The notes: a model not told the origin generated them from the sequence alone. 64,000 nucleotides of DNA from Breviolum minutum Mf 1.05b.01 (GCA_000507305.1 DF239220.1:62001-126000); one strand, 5' to 3'; positions 12,635-24,583 are shown, numbered from the stretch's first letter. Program-made: numbers and translations.

Positions 12635-13374
12635 GATTTGCTGAAAAGGATTGATGGTGTGGCTGGGAGCCTCAAAATTTTCGGAGCTCAAGTCGTTTGG
12701 AGTCTCAAGATTTTCTCCAAAATTCAGGGTACCCAACGCAGTATTTTCATCCAATCAAATGACCAAACACAGATACATAGATGTCAGAGATGTACATGAT
12801 CAAGAGATCATCTCATGGATATTGACTGGTGCTTCCTTTTCCTTGTAGCTATCTAAAGTCGCACCTGTTGGTGGTTAGAATATTGGTAGCAGCTAGCCAG
12901 ACATCCAAGCTGTATGTTTCTACACTGACTTTAGCCACCCGATACCAACTGTCACCTTGGAAATGTGACTGTAGTGAACTTCTGTGTTTGAAGAAATATT
13001 GTGAAAGTTCTCTTAGGTGTAAAGAAACATATCCTGGAAACTTCTCGAATTGTGTTGTTTTGGTTGCTTTTGGTAAAGATTGTTTGTACGTAAGCTTCAC
13101 CCACATCGAAGAAAGGTGAGCGAAATGGAACGTGAACTTTCAGATGACCTCGCCGCGTGGGGGAAGCCAAGGGGTGCTTACAAGGTCACTTGTTTTGAGG
13201 GATTACATGCAGCTCTAGTTGTAGAAGGGATGGTCAGTCATATGATTTAGAGGTTGGGATGCTCATCCTCATCCATCCATACTCCTGTCATAGTGACAGG
13301 ACATAACATCTCCAGGCATTTTCAATTGATAGTTCCGAGAAAGGAGGATGGACCAGATACGACTTAGAACGTAG

Positions 13375-13443
13375 TTGAAGACATTGCCCGGTGTGAGAGG
13401 AGTGACACCAGAGCGTTGCCTCAAGAGATCTCAAAACGTCAAG
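13375..13443 (+). CDS. Coiled-coil exon, 22 codons
   Basis: 69 nt, core EDIARCERSDTRALPQEISK, leaves G. Donor gtgaaa. Joins the next exon through a Gly codon. Confidence 0.7.
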
Positions 13444-13563
13444 GTGAAATTGTGATCTTCATCTATAAACAGTGAACCTTTTAGACAAAGGCTGTGGATT
13501 TCCAGCAAGGTTTTCTAACCCCAAAAGGCCACGGGTCCACCAGGCTCCTTTCCTCAATTTCAG

Positions 13564-13604
13564 GTGTGTCAAGTCTCCAGCAGCTGAGGCAGGGGAAAAA
13601 AACG
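13564..13604 (+). CDS. Coiled-coil exon, 13 codons
   Basis: 41 nt; GT completes Gly, then VSSLQQLRQGKKT, phase 0 end before a strong donor gtgagc. Acceptor tcaatttcag. Confidence 0.75.
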
Positions 13605-14659
13605 GTGAGCATCCAAAAACGGTGAGCATTTCAGGTTTGGGGCTCAAAAAATTCAAGAACCCTTAAAATTGACAGTTGGACAGTTGGAATATCATCAAAT
13701 CTTTTCTGTTACACTTGGTACACTTATTTTTTGAAATGCGCTAAGTATGGTAAGTTTTGCATGATTCAATGACTCGAATTGGTGACCAGAACGAAACGGA
13801 ACAGCAAGGTTTCACGGTGTCCGTATGTGAAGGTTTCAAAAAGGTTGTTGTTTTCTGATTTTCCTTTTGATTCTAAAGCTTTGCGTTGGACGTTTTTGGA
13901 GCCAATATCCCTGCAGTATTCAGAAACTGAGACTAGTCCTGAATCCAGATGCTAAACTCCTTCAGCAGCTGCTCACAAGCGATCATCCTGCCAGCCTTCA
14001 CCACGATTGGATACGAATCTCATTACCACCCAACCTACAGTACCACCAGAACCAAGGCCGGAATAAGGCCCCCTATTGACCATACCAGCTCAAAAAATTC
14101 CTTTCTTATTCGCCTAGTTCGTGATTGGTGCTGTGTATAGGTACACCACGACCTTCATGGAGGCGGAAGCATGACTTTCGCTTCAATGAGAGGAGGGCTG
14201 TTCTTTTTGGCTTCAAATTCATTTCTTTTTTGCTAAAGATTTTGAGTCACCTAGATGACAGATGGTCTTTGTCTTAGCTTTCAAGATAACATGCCTTTGT
14301 TGTTCATTGGAGACGAGGATGACGATAATGCAATCAGTTGCCCATCTCTGGCTGGGCAACTAAGCCAGCAGCCAGCCACCTACAAAACTCATTTCATATC
14401 TGTCACTTTTGTTCCAAACCGGAGTTCATGAAGTCTTCATTCTTCTTCCAAATCAATTGTGGCACCATAGATTATCCAGAAAAGACCTTCAGTTGTTTCA
14501 ATCTCTCAGCCATACAAGGGATTATAATAAGCTGATTATAAGGATCCCCATTAAACCAATCAGTAATAGTGGACTGTCATAAGGTGTTTGAACGTTGCTG
14601 GAAATGATTCGTGCCGAAGATATCGTATCGTCGCGATGCACCGGAGAGGCTCCTTGGAG

Positions 14660-14739
14660 TTGATCGAAGAAGAGATTCGCTGTAAAGAACAGCGCCGCGA
14701 CGCATGTGAGTCGAGGTGGGAGTTGGAGATTGCGTGCAG
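14660..14739 (+). CDS. Coiled-coil exon, 26 codons
   Basis: 80 nt, phase 0 start, begins LIEEEIRCKEQRRDACESRW and ends with ELEIAC plus AG. Donor gtcgga. A second strong donor (gtgagtcg) lies inside at 14715, so two isoforms are conceivable. The longer form is preferred because its leftover AG joins the G of the next exon to give Arg. Confidence 0.75.
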
Positions 14740-14948
14740 GTCGGAGGAAAACCAATCTGAAATTGGAAATCATGAAGACTTTTTCATGCTAAAAGTTGTG
14801 AAAATATAGAAGACACATGAATTCTTATTATAGATTGGTTGAACAAACAATTGTAACATGAAACATACCCGAAGTTTTGGATCCCACAAAAAGGGATTCC
14901 AAACTCTTTTCTGGTAGGAGATTGTTGCATGGGATGTGTGAAACGGAG

Positions 14949-15001
14949 GCAAGCGCAATTGGCAGATCTCCGGCGGTTGGTTGCTCAAAGCCGCTCGGCA
15001 T
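14949..15001 (+). CDS. Coiled-coil exon, Arg/Gln-rich
   Basis: Starts with G, completing Arg, then QAQLADLRRLVAQSRSA. The right end is uncertain: a GC donor at 15002 is used here because its leftover T fits the two-base start at 15271, but the frame stays open and heptad-like (NELRELQ) to about 15,030. Confidence 0.6.
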
Positions 15002-15270
15002 GCAATGAGCTCCGAGAACTCCAAAAAAACTAATGAAGACGTCCAAAAAGGTTATATAACGTATTCTGTATTCTTCTCTTCCAAGGGTTTGGCGCATTTT
15101 GTATGACTTTCCATCATGTCACATCAATGTCCATATCCTGAGTGGACATTGAGTGGACATAAGTGGACTATTTTCAATAGTTTCATGGCTAGTGAACTTG
15201 GAAGTTTCCCCAGTGTTTTGTTGTTTCTTGCGGCCCAACAACCCACCGCAGCAACCCACCCGCAACCCAG

Positions 15271-15312
15271 GCGAGGATAAGGTCCGGGAACTCAGCGAGG
15301 ATGGGGTCATGC
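15271..15312 (+). CDS. Coiled-coil mini-exon
   Basis: 42 nt: two bases, then EDKVRELSEDGVM, leaving C. Donor gtgcaa. A start at 15252 in phase 0 (QPTRNPG first) is an alternative. Confidence 0.55.
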
Positions 15313-15498
15313 GTGCAATTCACGCCTCAAAAACGAAGTCCGACACTTTCGTTTTTAACTACCCATAAAATATCCCATGGGCCCATTTTGTTGGCAAAGT
15401 TGTCGTAGGTTAAAAAATCCATTATGGTAATCCCTCTCAATTAAAATGTTATACGATGATAGATAAGAATCAACGTTTTTGTCGTTGCTCCATCACAG

Positions 15499-15549
15499 AT
15501 GCAATATCCAGCGCTGTAGCATGGTGCCAGCTGCAGTTTGACGCGTCTG
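15499..15549 (+). CDS. Mini-exon, 16 codons
   Basis: 51 nt; C + AT gives His, then AISSAVAWCQLQFDAS, leaving G. Acceptor catcacag, donor gtggga. Last exon before the duplicated block. Confidence 0.65.
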
Positions 15550-15787
15550 GTGGGAAGTGATAGAATGCTTTTTTCATCACCACAACACATGCAATACGCA
15601 ATTTGAGCAGCATCAAAAAACCCTCAGGGGTTTTCCAAAAGGAAGGCTTACCTTCCCATAAACTAATATAGATGCTCCCAGGAGAGGAATCGAACACTAT
15701 TTTTTTGTTGGGATCCTAGAACTGTCAAAAATGGGCAATAGACGACCCCATCCGAGAATTCACCCTTTCTCAAATTTGCTTGCTCAG

Positions 15788-15856
15788 GATGGTCGTAGAG
15801 GTCCTACCAGGCGTTTGTCCATTTTGGAGGACGAACATGAGCAGCTGAAGAAACAG
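15788..15856 (+). CDS. Duplicated block copy 1, exon G
   Basis: Phase 0, reads DGRRGPTRRLSILE, then DEHEQLKKQ, ending at a GC donor (gctggt). The RLSILE core recurs in copy 2 at 22547. If both copies share an end, this one would stop at 15829 with a GA donor; the heptad-like continuation argues for the longer form. Confidence 0.7.
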
Positions 15857-16147
15857 GCTGGTGGAGTCGTGGGTCCTGGAGGAAGTGGAACTGCACCTTG
15901 ACTTAGGTGTCCAACCTAAGTCCACGTGGCAGCTGTGGTTTGATTCACATCCCTCCTAACCAAGCGCTTCTGATTTTTTTAAAGGACCTATTATATACCA
16001 CAAAACTCCCGAAACTGATATGCAACCTGAAAATAAATCCCTGAAAGGGGGATTCCGGCTTAGGAAATGGTTACTTTTCAAGGTTCTATTCCTTGACGTT
16101 CAGGAGTTTCGATTTCGATTGTCGTCGTGATGCGTCATTGAAGCCAG

Positions 16148-16177
16148 GTGGAGGCTGAAAGAATGGAATTGATGAAG
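16148..16177 (+). CDS. Duplicated block copy 1, exon V
   Basis: 30 nt, phase 0 to 0, VEAERMELMK, GC donor gcgaaa. Copy 2 at 23700 has the same length, phase and donor type and 7 of 10 identical residues. Without that comparison one would extend it to 16239, where a GT donor exists. Confidence 0.8.
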
Positions 16178-16837
16178 GCGAAACACTCCGACATTGGGAA
16201 TGAGTTGATTCTACTTCAAAGTCACCATGACAACTATAGGTGTTTTTATAGATTATATTTTAACTAATTTAAATGATGAATTTATATGGACTATATATGG
16301 AAATTTGAGATTAGTCTGTTTCTGTATAAACTTGATAAAATCTTGAATGCTCACACAACATGAAAAGAAACATGGATGGCTTCAACAAACACTTTTATGT
16401 GTTCATCCCTTTTTGGGAGAAGGGTTTCCCGTTTGACGTATACTTTTCCAACAGCTATTCAGACCACCATCTCAATACCTTCAATCTGGAACTTCCTTGG
16501 TTGCTGGATTCCATGTTCAAAGTTTCTTGGTATGCCACATCTTGAATCACAAAGGTTTTAACTTTTAACCACTTATTTTCAACCCTTCCAGTTTTTTTTT
16601 GGTGGAAGATAGAGTCGCTTCGATTTTGAAGTCCCACATCGTGATTGTGGTTTGCTTCAGATTTGCCAGGTTGACTCACAGTAGATTCTAGATGCAAAGC
16701 TTGATTTTTGCAGAGTATGGATGCCAAATACATCTGAAGTTTCAGGAGGTACCTGTAGGTGGAGAATCGGCTGCTATATTTCAGTGATATTGGGGGAAGC
16801 AATTTGGGTAAAAATCGGCTGCTCGGAGCGCCCGCAG

Positions 16838-16882
16838 GTCCGTGCCAAGCTACAAATGGAATGCGAGGAGGGATTGAAAGAG
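16838..16882 (+). CDS. Duplicated block copy 1, exon B
   Basis: 45 nt, phase 0 to 0, VRAKLQMECEEGLKE, acceptor cccgcag, donor gtccct. Copy 2 at 24539 has the same length and 9 of 15 identical residues. Confidence 0.85.
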
Positions 16883-17362
16883 GTCCCTGCAGAGCAAGTG
16901 GTGTGGGTGTCAAGGTTGTGTCAAAAAACAGATTGCTAGCAAAACGGGATCTGAAATTCCAGACCTTTGCTAGGCAGGATGTGTTGCCTATCCACATGCC
17001 ACACAGGCGTTTTTTGGAGGATGGGAGGATTGAGCTTTCAATCCGAACTCACGGGGGCCAATTTCACGTGGTTTAGAAGAATCCTCTCAAAGCAATCTGA
17101 GAATTTTGGTGCAAGTGAAATATCTTCACCAGGGTGATGATCGGTGACTCTACAGGATACAACTGGGAAATCCCTCGCTTGATCTCAACCTAGATGGTGG
17201 TTTTGTAGCGGGGACCTTTGTCCTCAAATTCGAGAAATTCTGCTTGGTGCAGTGTTGTATTTTATCTTTGCATATATCGGGGAAACCATCCAATTGCAGC
17301 TACACTTACCAGACAACCGCGGATTTGAGAGCTACTGGGAAATCCTAGTTGGTTGTTGCCAG

Positions 17363-17419
17363 GCCGCCACCAACCGCTCCAGACATGCGGCGCAACAACT
17401 GCAGATGCTGCAGGACAAA
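17363..17419 (+). CDS. Coiled-coil exon, Gln-rich
   Basis: 57 nt, phase 0 to 0, AATNRSRHAAQQLQMLQDK. Acceptor ttgccag, donor gttttt. Its counterpart in copy 2 is unclear (25076 or 26815). Confidence 0.75.
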
Positions 17420-17583
17420 GTTTTTTTTCTCTTGGGATGGACATCCCACACAGCATCACAACTCTATTTCTACATGGAGCCCTGAAAATTGTCGTTTGGA
17501 ACAGGTTTGTTTTTTTAGATTTGCTCATTTTTGGGAGTGCATGTAGCTTGTAAACGTGATTGTAAGTGGCGCCCTTGCAACAG

Positions 17584-17630
17584 TCATGAGCATCTTACTA
17601 CAGAAAAACAGATGCTGAAAGAGCTGCATA
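17584..17630 (+). CDS. Possible coiled-coil exon
   Basis: Reads HEHLTTEKQMLKELH after gcaacag and before gtcctc, but starts and ends with one base, which does not fit its neighbours at 17363 and 17731. Either a skipped or alternative exon, or chance. Confidence 0.3.
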
Positions 17631-17730
17631 GTCCTCTATGATTACCTCAGCCAAGATATCTAGATATCACAATACACAATTTCACAATGATCCAATATAC
17701 TGAGATTTTGCAGATTGTTTCAAGTGTTAG

Positions 17731-17817
17731 AAAACAAAATTGGAACTTCCGGATACCCTCAATCGTGTGGAGTCAGCCTGTGTTGATGCGAAGCTGACAA
17801 TTTTTCTGACTCTGAAA
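17731..17817 (+). CDS. Coiled-coil exon
   Basis: Phase 0 start after gtgttag, begins KTKLELPDTLNRVESACVDA and stays open through KLTIFLTLK. The right end is uncertain; a GA donor at 17818 keeps phase 0. Confidence 0.6.
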
Positions 17818-18026
17818 GAAAAGACCCGAATCCGAAGACCTTGAGGTGTGTACATGGTACATATAATATACATATTACTGAAATCATATGAAATCATTAA
17901 ACCTTTAGGAACCGCTGTATACATGGAATTTCCCCTAAAAATCACCTCAATTCAGTCTGGTGCATCATTCTGGGTTTACTCAGATGGATAAGCAAGCACG
18001 GATAAGCACTGCTTGTTGCGGGCCAG

Positions 18027-18101
18027 GAGCACTTGAGGGAGGCCGAAGCCACCTTGGAACGCGAACACCAGCAACATCGCATGTCGCATGAAGCTCATGC
18101 G
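18027..18101 (+). CDS. Coiled-coil exon, 25 codons
   Basis: 75 nt, phase 0 to 0, begins EHLREAEATLEREHQQHRMS. Acceptor cgggccag, donor gtggca. The EHQQHR part resembles the 33-nt exon at 26068 (EHRQQVW) in copy 2. Confidence 0.8.
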
Positions 18102-18286
18102 GTGGCAGGCCGATTGATTCGCCACTAAGAAGATATGAGTCAAGATACACAATGAATTGTTGTATGCATATATAGGAGGAATGGGATGATGACAACTCCG
18201 GTTTTAAGCAGCCACAATTTCCCTGGCGCACGGTATAGATCACTTGAATGTTGGTGAACTTGGTCATGCCACGTGATTCCTTGGAG

Positions 18287-18313
18287 AAGGCAAATTCAAT
18301 CCGTCAGCATGTG
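18287..18313 (+). CDS. Micro-exon, 9 codons
   Basis: 27 nt, phase 0 to 0, KANSIRQHV before a strong donor gtgagc. Confidence 0.55.
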
Positions 18314-18644
18314 GTGAGCTGGTAAATCATGTTTTTGAGCCAGCAAAAATAAATCAACTTTACTGCAGGTTGTTCCGGCAGGGGCTTGAACAGGATATGC
18401 TTCTTTTACCAAACAGTACCCCATAGATTTTTCACTTGAGGTGAACCTGAAGTTTGAAGTCCAGTCGACCTTCGAATCAAGACCTGCTTGGATTTGATTC
18501 TAAATCCATACAAAAGAAACCTTTGAATTTGAATACATATTAGTGGTGTGAAAAAAAACTTCTCAAATCTTCATTTATACACTCCCGAAATCTAACGTGC
18601 AACAGCCCCCACAAACAACACCCCTGGAATGCGGATTTTTTCAG

Positions 18645-18679
18645 CCGTGAAACCAGGTGCCAATCTGCGACACTTGGAG
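18645..18679 (+). CDS. Possible mini-exon
   Basis: Two bases then VKPGANLRHLE before gtgcca. The start phase does not match the preceding exon, so it is a candidate only. Confidence 0.3.
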
Positions 18680-18891
18680 GTGCCAATGGATCCCCTAAAT
18701 GATGAATCCAATATAGCTAAGGAAACTGGACCTTTCAAAAGAGGTGTTTGCAAATGTTGCTGTTTTTTTTTCAATTGCTATTGGATAATTCACCTGAATT
18801 CTGTAGGAATTGGTCTATCGTTTTCTTGACCTGGTCAGATTTCAGCCTGATAGATGGTTGCGGCACGCTGGATGATCACGGACGTGGCCAG

Positions 18892-18939
18892 GAAAAGTCG
18901 CACAACATCCTTGCAGAGAACCAGACGCTCCGACAGAAG
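18892..18939 (+). CDS. Duplicated block copy 1, exon C
   Basis: 48 nt, phase 0 to 0, EKSHNILAENQTLRQK, donor gttcac. Copy 2 at 27323 carries SILEENQTLLQK (9 of 12 aligned residues identical) but is 21 nt longer at its 5' end and uses a GC donor. Confidence 0.85.
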
Positions 18940-19796
18940 GTTCACATCAGTTGTTCCAGTTACAAAGATCAATAGTGTGGGTGATTGTCGGTGACACCCG
19001 CAAGACTGGAAAGTGATCAGATCGTCATTGCGGGATGTTGTCCCAGTAATGTTGTTAGTTCATAATCCACCACGGTTGAAGATTTTGTTGGATGGAACGC
19101 AAGTATAGGTAGCCCAAAGGCTACAGCTTGAGAAGTTGAAGTTTCGAGATATGGTAAATATCCCCTGAATTCCAACAACACGCAGTTGAACCATCCCAGG
19201 TGGTGCAAGATTTTGTCCAACAAGTACCGTAGTATGTAGAGTTGTCGAATTCCAGTTGCAACACGCTGAATGCCAGTTGACTGTACTTGACAAATCAAAT
19301 ACAAGTACCGTATTCAGAAAGACTACATACCGTGTTGTCATGGCAGCATTTAGCAGGCGCCATCCTAAGTACTTGGTAGCTTGCGATGCTCATGTTCATG
19401 CTCAATTTGCAATACGGGTAAAGTTCACCAACTCACTTTACACCATCACTGAGCCAGCAAGTAGCGTGTTCGGGATACAACATCCTCCAAAATGTGTGTG
19501 TGTGTGTTTGGCGTCAACTGCAAGTACTCCAATCTGAGATTCCAAGGTCAATGTGCTTGTTGCAGATACAGATGGATAAATCAAAATCCCATCAAAATCT
19601 GAATTACATGTATTTATCTGAAAGAGATTCTATTGTTCTGCAGTTGTTTGTGTTTACTGTCCACATAGTTGAACATTGGTTGTTGCGCACGGAACCGCCA
19701 TGCATTTTGCAAATGCTTGGGGTTCCCAGCTTCGCCTTGGTCCCTGGCAATAAACTACCATCAGACCACAAGACCAATATGGTTCGGACCTGACAG

Positions 19797-19865
19797 ATCC
19801 GCGAATTGGAACTGGAACGGTCCGTCTTCTTAGAGAATCAAGACACCACTGAGGAGTGGATTTGG
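19797..19865 (+). CDS. Duplicated block copy 1, exon J
   Basis: 69 nt, phase 0 to 0, begins IRELELERSVFLENQDTTEE. Acceptor cctgacag, donor gtgcca. Positional counterpart of the 66-nt exon at 27712. Confidence 0.8.
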
Positions 19866-20112
19866 GTGCCAAGATGTCATTGATATGCAGAAGTAAAACA
19901 TGGGCTACCAAGTAGCTGGAGTCACAAGTTGCAACTGAAAATGGGAGGCCGTGTGTTGAATAGATAAATCGAGGGAGTAGAGTAGAGGAGAATAGTGGGT
20001 TTAAAAAGTTTCCCATCTAAGATACCTGTAGATACTGTTCTTTCGTGATCTTTTCTGGAAAGTGCTAATGTCTGAAGTTATTTGTGCTTGTACCTCCCCA
20101 TTGGCATCACAG

Positions 20113-20154
20113 GAGGAGAAACAGTCCCTCACTTTGCGGATACAAGAAGTTGAG
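20113..20154 (+). CDS. Duplicated block copy 1, exon H
   Basis: 42 nt, phase 0 to 0, EEKQSLTLRIQEVE, GT donor gtcgga. Copy 2 (28203) is also 42 nt, with 8 of 14 identical residues and a GC donor. Confidence 0.85.
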
Positions 20155-20400
20155 GTCGGACCGCTGTCCAACGGGCGCATCCGGGGGGACCTTCCAATGG
20201 GGTGCATCCAGGCCTCCAAAAAGTACCCCCCGGAAACATCAATGAAACCGATGCATTCAATGAAACCGATGCATTTTTGGCGGTCCGGAAAAGACATAAA
20301 CGTTGGGGGTAAAATGAAGGCCTTCAATGGAGCCCACTTTTTTCAAAGCCCCGGTGTGGGAAATAGGTGAATTTCCCATCTCTTCCATTTTTTCTCCCAG

Positions 20401-20447
20401 GTGGAACGTGAAAGCGATATGAGATCTCTTGAGGAAGCGCACAATAG
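20401..20447 (+). CDS. Duplicated block copy 1, exon I
   Basis: 47 nt, phase 0 start leaving AG, VERESDMRSLEEAHN, donor gtgggc. Copy 2 (28931) is exactly 47 nt with the same phases but a GC donor. Confidence 0.8.
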
Positions 20448-20627
20448 GTGGGCACCTGGGGACCTGGTTGGTGGTGGATGATGATGATGATGGTGGCCTT
20501 TTGACAACAACCCTTTATGTAGCCTTATAAATCATAGTGACTCACCTGGTCATGGCAGAACCTACAGCGGATTATGTCAAGATTTCCTGGTGACAAAGAT
20601 CCTACTTTGTGGATCAAAGTTCTGCAG

Positions 20628-20687
20628 GATTCGCAACTTGCAATCTGAGAAAGAGATGTTGAGCTTTGAACACACTTCGGAACTCCA
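20628..20687 (+). CDS. Duplicated block copy 1, exon D
   Basis: 60 nt; G completes Arg, then IRNLQSEKEMLSFEHTSEL, leaving CA. Donor gtgctg. Copy 2 (29784) shares IRxLQSEKEML, 10 of the first 11 residues. Confidence 0.85.
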
Positions 20688-21221
20688 GTGCTGGAGCCTA
20701 GTTGACCTTCATCTGGGATTTTTGACGGACCAAAGCCGTGGAAAAAGGCAACAGGACAAGTGCATCATTTGTTACTTGTGGGCTTAGGGAAGGCTATGTG
20801 ATAAGTTTTGGGTATTTTGGGGGGAAATTCAAAAATCCTCAGAATCGTTGCACTCCATGCTCAATACAAGATAGAGATGTCTCGAAATTGGAGACACCAG
20901 AAATAAACTCTGAATTTTGACAAGTGAGCCGATGTTTCAGAATTTTCTTTTTTCCCCAGTCATTGACCTTGTCTTTCTAGCTGGAAAACGACTTGATCGG
21001 TCCCGCTTGCATGTACTGCAAGGAGGGGGCCCTCCTAGTCATGTACAACTTAGTGGTAGCTCGAGAAAATCACCAAAATATCTCAACGTTGCGGATAAAT
21101 ATGCTTCAAGTGGGTATATTAGCATGCAGCCCTTGAGGGTCTCCTTATTTGTAGAGGTATTTGTATCATTGACACTGCCTGGAAAAGGATACATGTGTTG
21201 ATATCGTGCTGAGCTTCCTAG

Positions 21222-21281
21222 GACTTCCAAAGAAGAAAAGGAAGAGGTAGAGAAAGAATTGCGCGAAGCGCTCGACCCTCA
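21222..21281 (+). CDS. Duplicated block copy 1, exon E
   Basis: 60 nt; G completes Gln, then TSKEEKEEVEKELREALDP, leaving CA, GC donor gctttt. Copy 2 (29970) is also 60 nt with 14 of 19 identical residues and a GA donor at the same point. Confidence 0.85.
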
Positions 21282-21996
21282 GCTTTTTGCCCAAAAGAAT
21301 CAATTGGACCTTTACATACAGACCCAATGCGATTATAGTTTTGAAGTCAGATTATTCCGTGGGCAGAGCCACTCTTTTCTGAATCTTGACCTGCACAGAA
21401 GTAAGAAGCATCTCGCAAAAAAGGAGTAGCACTCTCTGAGAAAAACTGTATCGCAGTCATGTTCTCATTTGTGCGGGGCGGGGCTTCCCTTTACCAAGTG
21501 GGCAGTTCCCCCTTGTCGGATGCTCTTTTTGGGCTTTCGGCTAACTCATGGCCATAGCTCGCAACATTTGCCTGGATGTTCGTGTACGAAGAAAATTCGA
21601 ACTTGAAATCATCATTGGGTTCCCTTTGTTTAACTATCATTCTGATGTGCACAGTCAATTTGGCATGCTTTCATGGGACCGTGTTGACATGCCCTTAGAA
21701 TCGCGGGACCAGAATCTGACTGCTCTCTTTTCATAAGGTTCCCATGGTTCTGAGGATATCTCAACTAGAAGACAACGCGTGCATTCTGAATCATCACAAA
21801 ACCAAATGGGGCTGCTCCCGCCTAGAAACAAACTTTCAATCTTTGGAGATCCATGAGAACTCCACTACCAAGGTATTTCTCAAACAAGTGAATGTACAAA
21901 GTTTGCAAAATGATACTGACCAACCTATTCAGAGATATCTAGACACAATTTTCGATATTTTCAAGATAAGAGCTCTTCCCTCACTAAAACGACGAG

Positions 21997-22039
21997 GCGA
22001 GAAGAGCTGACAAAGTTGCAGCGGAAGTTGGAACACTTT
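21997..22039 (+). CDS. Duplicated block copy 1, exon F
   Basis: One base completes Gln, then REELTKLQRKLEHF. A GA donor at 22040 keeps phase 0 for the next exon; a GT donor at 22047 would add DG but break the phase. Copy 2 is at 30427. Confidence 0.7.
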
Positions 22040-22546
22040 GATGGCGGTCTTAAGGAGCCAGCAGTGCCAATGGTTGATCATATCATATACAGTACATGCA
22101 TATAAATATATTATAATTAAACATGATGCATTTTCACAAGTTGGAACATGTTGGAACAACAACCTTTTGGAGAAAACACCAGCACCAACCAGCTATGTGG
22201 TTCTTCACTCCTGGCAGACATGTTCATGTAGGGATTCAATTGATGGATGTAGTGCCTGTAAAACTGTTGATATTATGTATCAGAGTCACGGTCCTTGTGC
22301 CTGACATGGTCTCCCAGGTGACAAGTAGGAATTCCTCATGCAGATAAGTTTTCGCGTGATCCCATCAATAGAGGATAATACAAGACAATGCAGGCACACC
22401 TGTGCCCAAGGACGAATGGTGATACCCTACAGATGAACAACACATTTATTGGCAATTGCAAATCGAGGATATCGGAAAATCAGCGATCCTTATGGAAAAG
22501 AATCCTTTACCAACTCATGGATTTGAGGGTTTCCTTGGTCGTCCAG

Positions 22547-22585
22547 GCTCAAGACAGCTCAACGATGCGCCTTTCCATCTTGGAG
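22547..22585 (+). CDS. Duplicated block copy 2, exon G
   Basis: 39 nt, phase 0 to 0, AQDSSTMRLSILE, GC donor gcgggc. RLSILE matches copy 1 at 15788. A GA donor eight bases later is an alternative. Confidence 0.7.
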
Positions 22586-23699
22586 GCGGGCAGGAAGGGT
22601 GATGATTTGGAGATTGCATTGGACATTCTGAGGTCCAATTTGTAAACTGGCTGAAAAGTGCAAAACGTGGTGATTTAAAATCGGGAAATCTTCCATCTTC
22701 AAGATGCTCTTCTCCAGCCCAACACAAGTATTTGGTGCTCCTCAAAGCTTTGGGAGGTGATAATCACAGGTACATGGAAAACATAGAAATTCAATAATTC
22801 CTACTACTTTGCATGTGATTTCCACTAGCATCATTACATTACATCTAGTTGCAGAAGAATGGTATATTGAGTTCTCTAGGTAAAGCGCTCATCTTGCCGT
22901 TTCAAGCCGTGGGGTTCCTCCGCAGAAAAACCTACTTATGACAAGTTGAGGGATTTGTCTTCGGACTGGGACATGCTGCAGTCTTGCAGACTCTTGATTG
23001 GCATTTTGCTTTCCAGATTTTCTCTTGAGGGTCGTATCAATTCTTGGCAAGATTTTCTTTAGATCTGATGAATTACCCCTGCTAGGGCGGACATGAAGAT
23101 TTGAAAAAGCAGGCCTGGACGTCCCGAAATCATGGTGAAACGTTGGTCGCACCTCACGGGATTCATTGAAATTTAGGGAGCTGAAACTTTCATATGAGAG
23201 TCTGAGAGGGGGCAAGGTTCCAATTAAAATCTTCCTGAATCACATTTTCTTGATGCTTATGAAAGGGAACATCCATCTTGCACCTGTATTTTTGGAAGCT
23301 GATATCAAAACTGTTTCGTAGGCAATGTGAATATATACACACCAAGTGCAAAAAGAAACATCCGCTATATCAACATCTTCAACAGGCCTTCTTGAACGTT
23401 GGTCGAGCAGATTTGACAAGTTTTCTCAAACAACTCTACGCTTCAAAGTCTTTTCGTGAAAGAAAGTGACACGCTGATGATTGATGAAGCATTTCTCCGG
23501 CTTCTGTATTGTTTTGGACCGTTGTACTGCGGGATTTCAATCTACATTTCCCAAGTTTTAAGCACATGTACGGGTAGAATCAACACATTACACTTTGCTG
23601 AGTATTTTGACACTATCTCAGCCAACATTTTCACCATATTACTTTCTTTGTCGGACCATGCCCACCGTGAGCTCACTTTTGGTGCCAACAAAAAAAAAG

Positions 23700-23729
23700 G
23701 TGGAATGCGAGCGCATGGAACTGAATCAG
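23700..23729 (+). CDS. Duplicated block copy 2, exon V
   Basis: 30 nt, phase 0 to 0, VECERMELNQ, GC donor gcgctc. See copy 1 at 16148. Confidence 0.8.
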
Positions 23730-24538
23730 GCGCTCGACACACCTCTGAAAGGAATTGAATCATGGCAACTGTTGGGTGCTTCAATTTTGGAGCGACAAAA
23801 AAAACTGGTGGGGGTCCGGGTGGATATTTTTTGCTTTGAAATGGCCAGCTAAAATTACAGGGTATTGTTAACAAATATGGAATCCCACCTCCATGACAAG
23901 GCCCTAGACTAGGCGACCCCAATCATGCCAAGATCCGGTGAGTCAAGGGAAAAATAAGATTGGAATATGACTCCCTATATGATATGAATACAATAGATGT
24001 GTATATGAGTGACAGATACATGTGTGACATACGGTCCATGTTTTCTCGTTTCGTAGCAAGGATTCAGGATGCTGTATGATCATTCAAGGGAGAAATGGCT
24101 TCAGATTTGAGTCATTTTCATGCGGCAAGTACAAGTTCAATCATTTCAATAGAAGATGTCATGGGATAGTTGGATGTACCCCTACCAACGTACCCCTGTG
24201 GGAAATCCCTATATAGGCCCTATATAGCGGGTATTCATGGGTTGTAATCCTCAAGAAGATGGGTCTTGATTGAACTGTTGGGTGGATCGCTTGATTGGTT
24301 TCGGAAAATCTCGTTGGCTCGAAATCGTTTCAAAGATCCTGGACCCAGATTTTCGCCCTTGCGGCCGGACTTCCCCAACTGTTCAGCCGAGGAAGAATTT
24401 GGTAAATTCAGATCACGATTCAATCGTATTGCCTGGGTAAATTGGTGCAACTGAAAATTTCAAATCCCTCAGTTTTGGGAGGATCGTTTCAAGGAAAAGA
24501 AATATCTCCCTTGGCCAAACAAAGTCCAAGCTCGCTAG

Positions 24539-24583
24539 GTGCGTGTCAACTTGCAAGTGGAGTGCGAACGACGTCTGCAAGAG
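24539..24583 (+). CDS. Duplicated block copy 2, exon B
   Basis: 45 nt, phase 0 to 0, VRVNLQVECERRLQE, acceptor ctcgctag, donor gtccag. See copy 1 at 16838. Confidence 0.85.

Noticed and set aside
13920-14077. Open frame KLRLVLNPDAKLLQQLLTS after an AG
   Set aside because: No clear donor, and the exons at 13564 and 14660 join without it.
16178-16239. Extension of exon V to a GT donor at 16240
   Set aside because: The homologous exon at 23700 ends at the same GC position, and both then have the same length.
16455-16997. 180-codon open frame on the - strand
   Set aside because: No start context, no domain, and it overlaps the well-supported + strand exon B at 16838.
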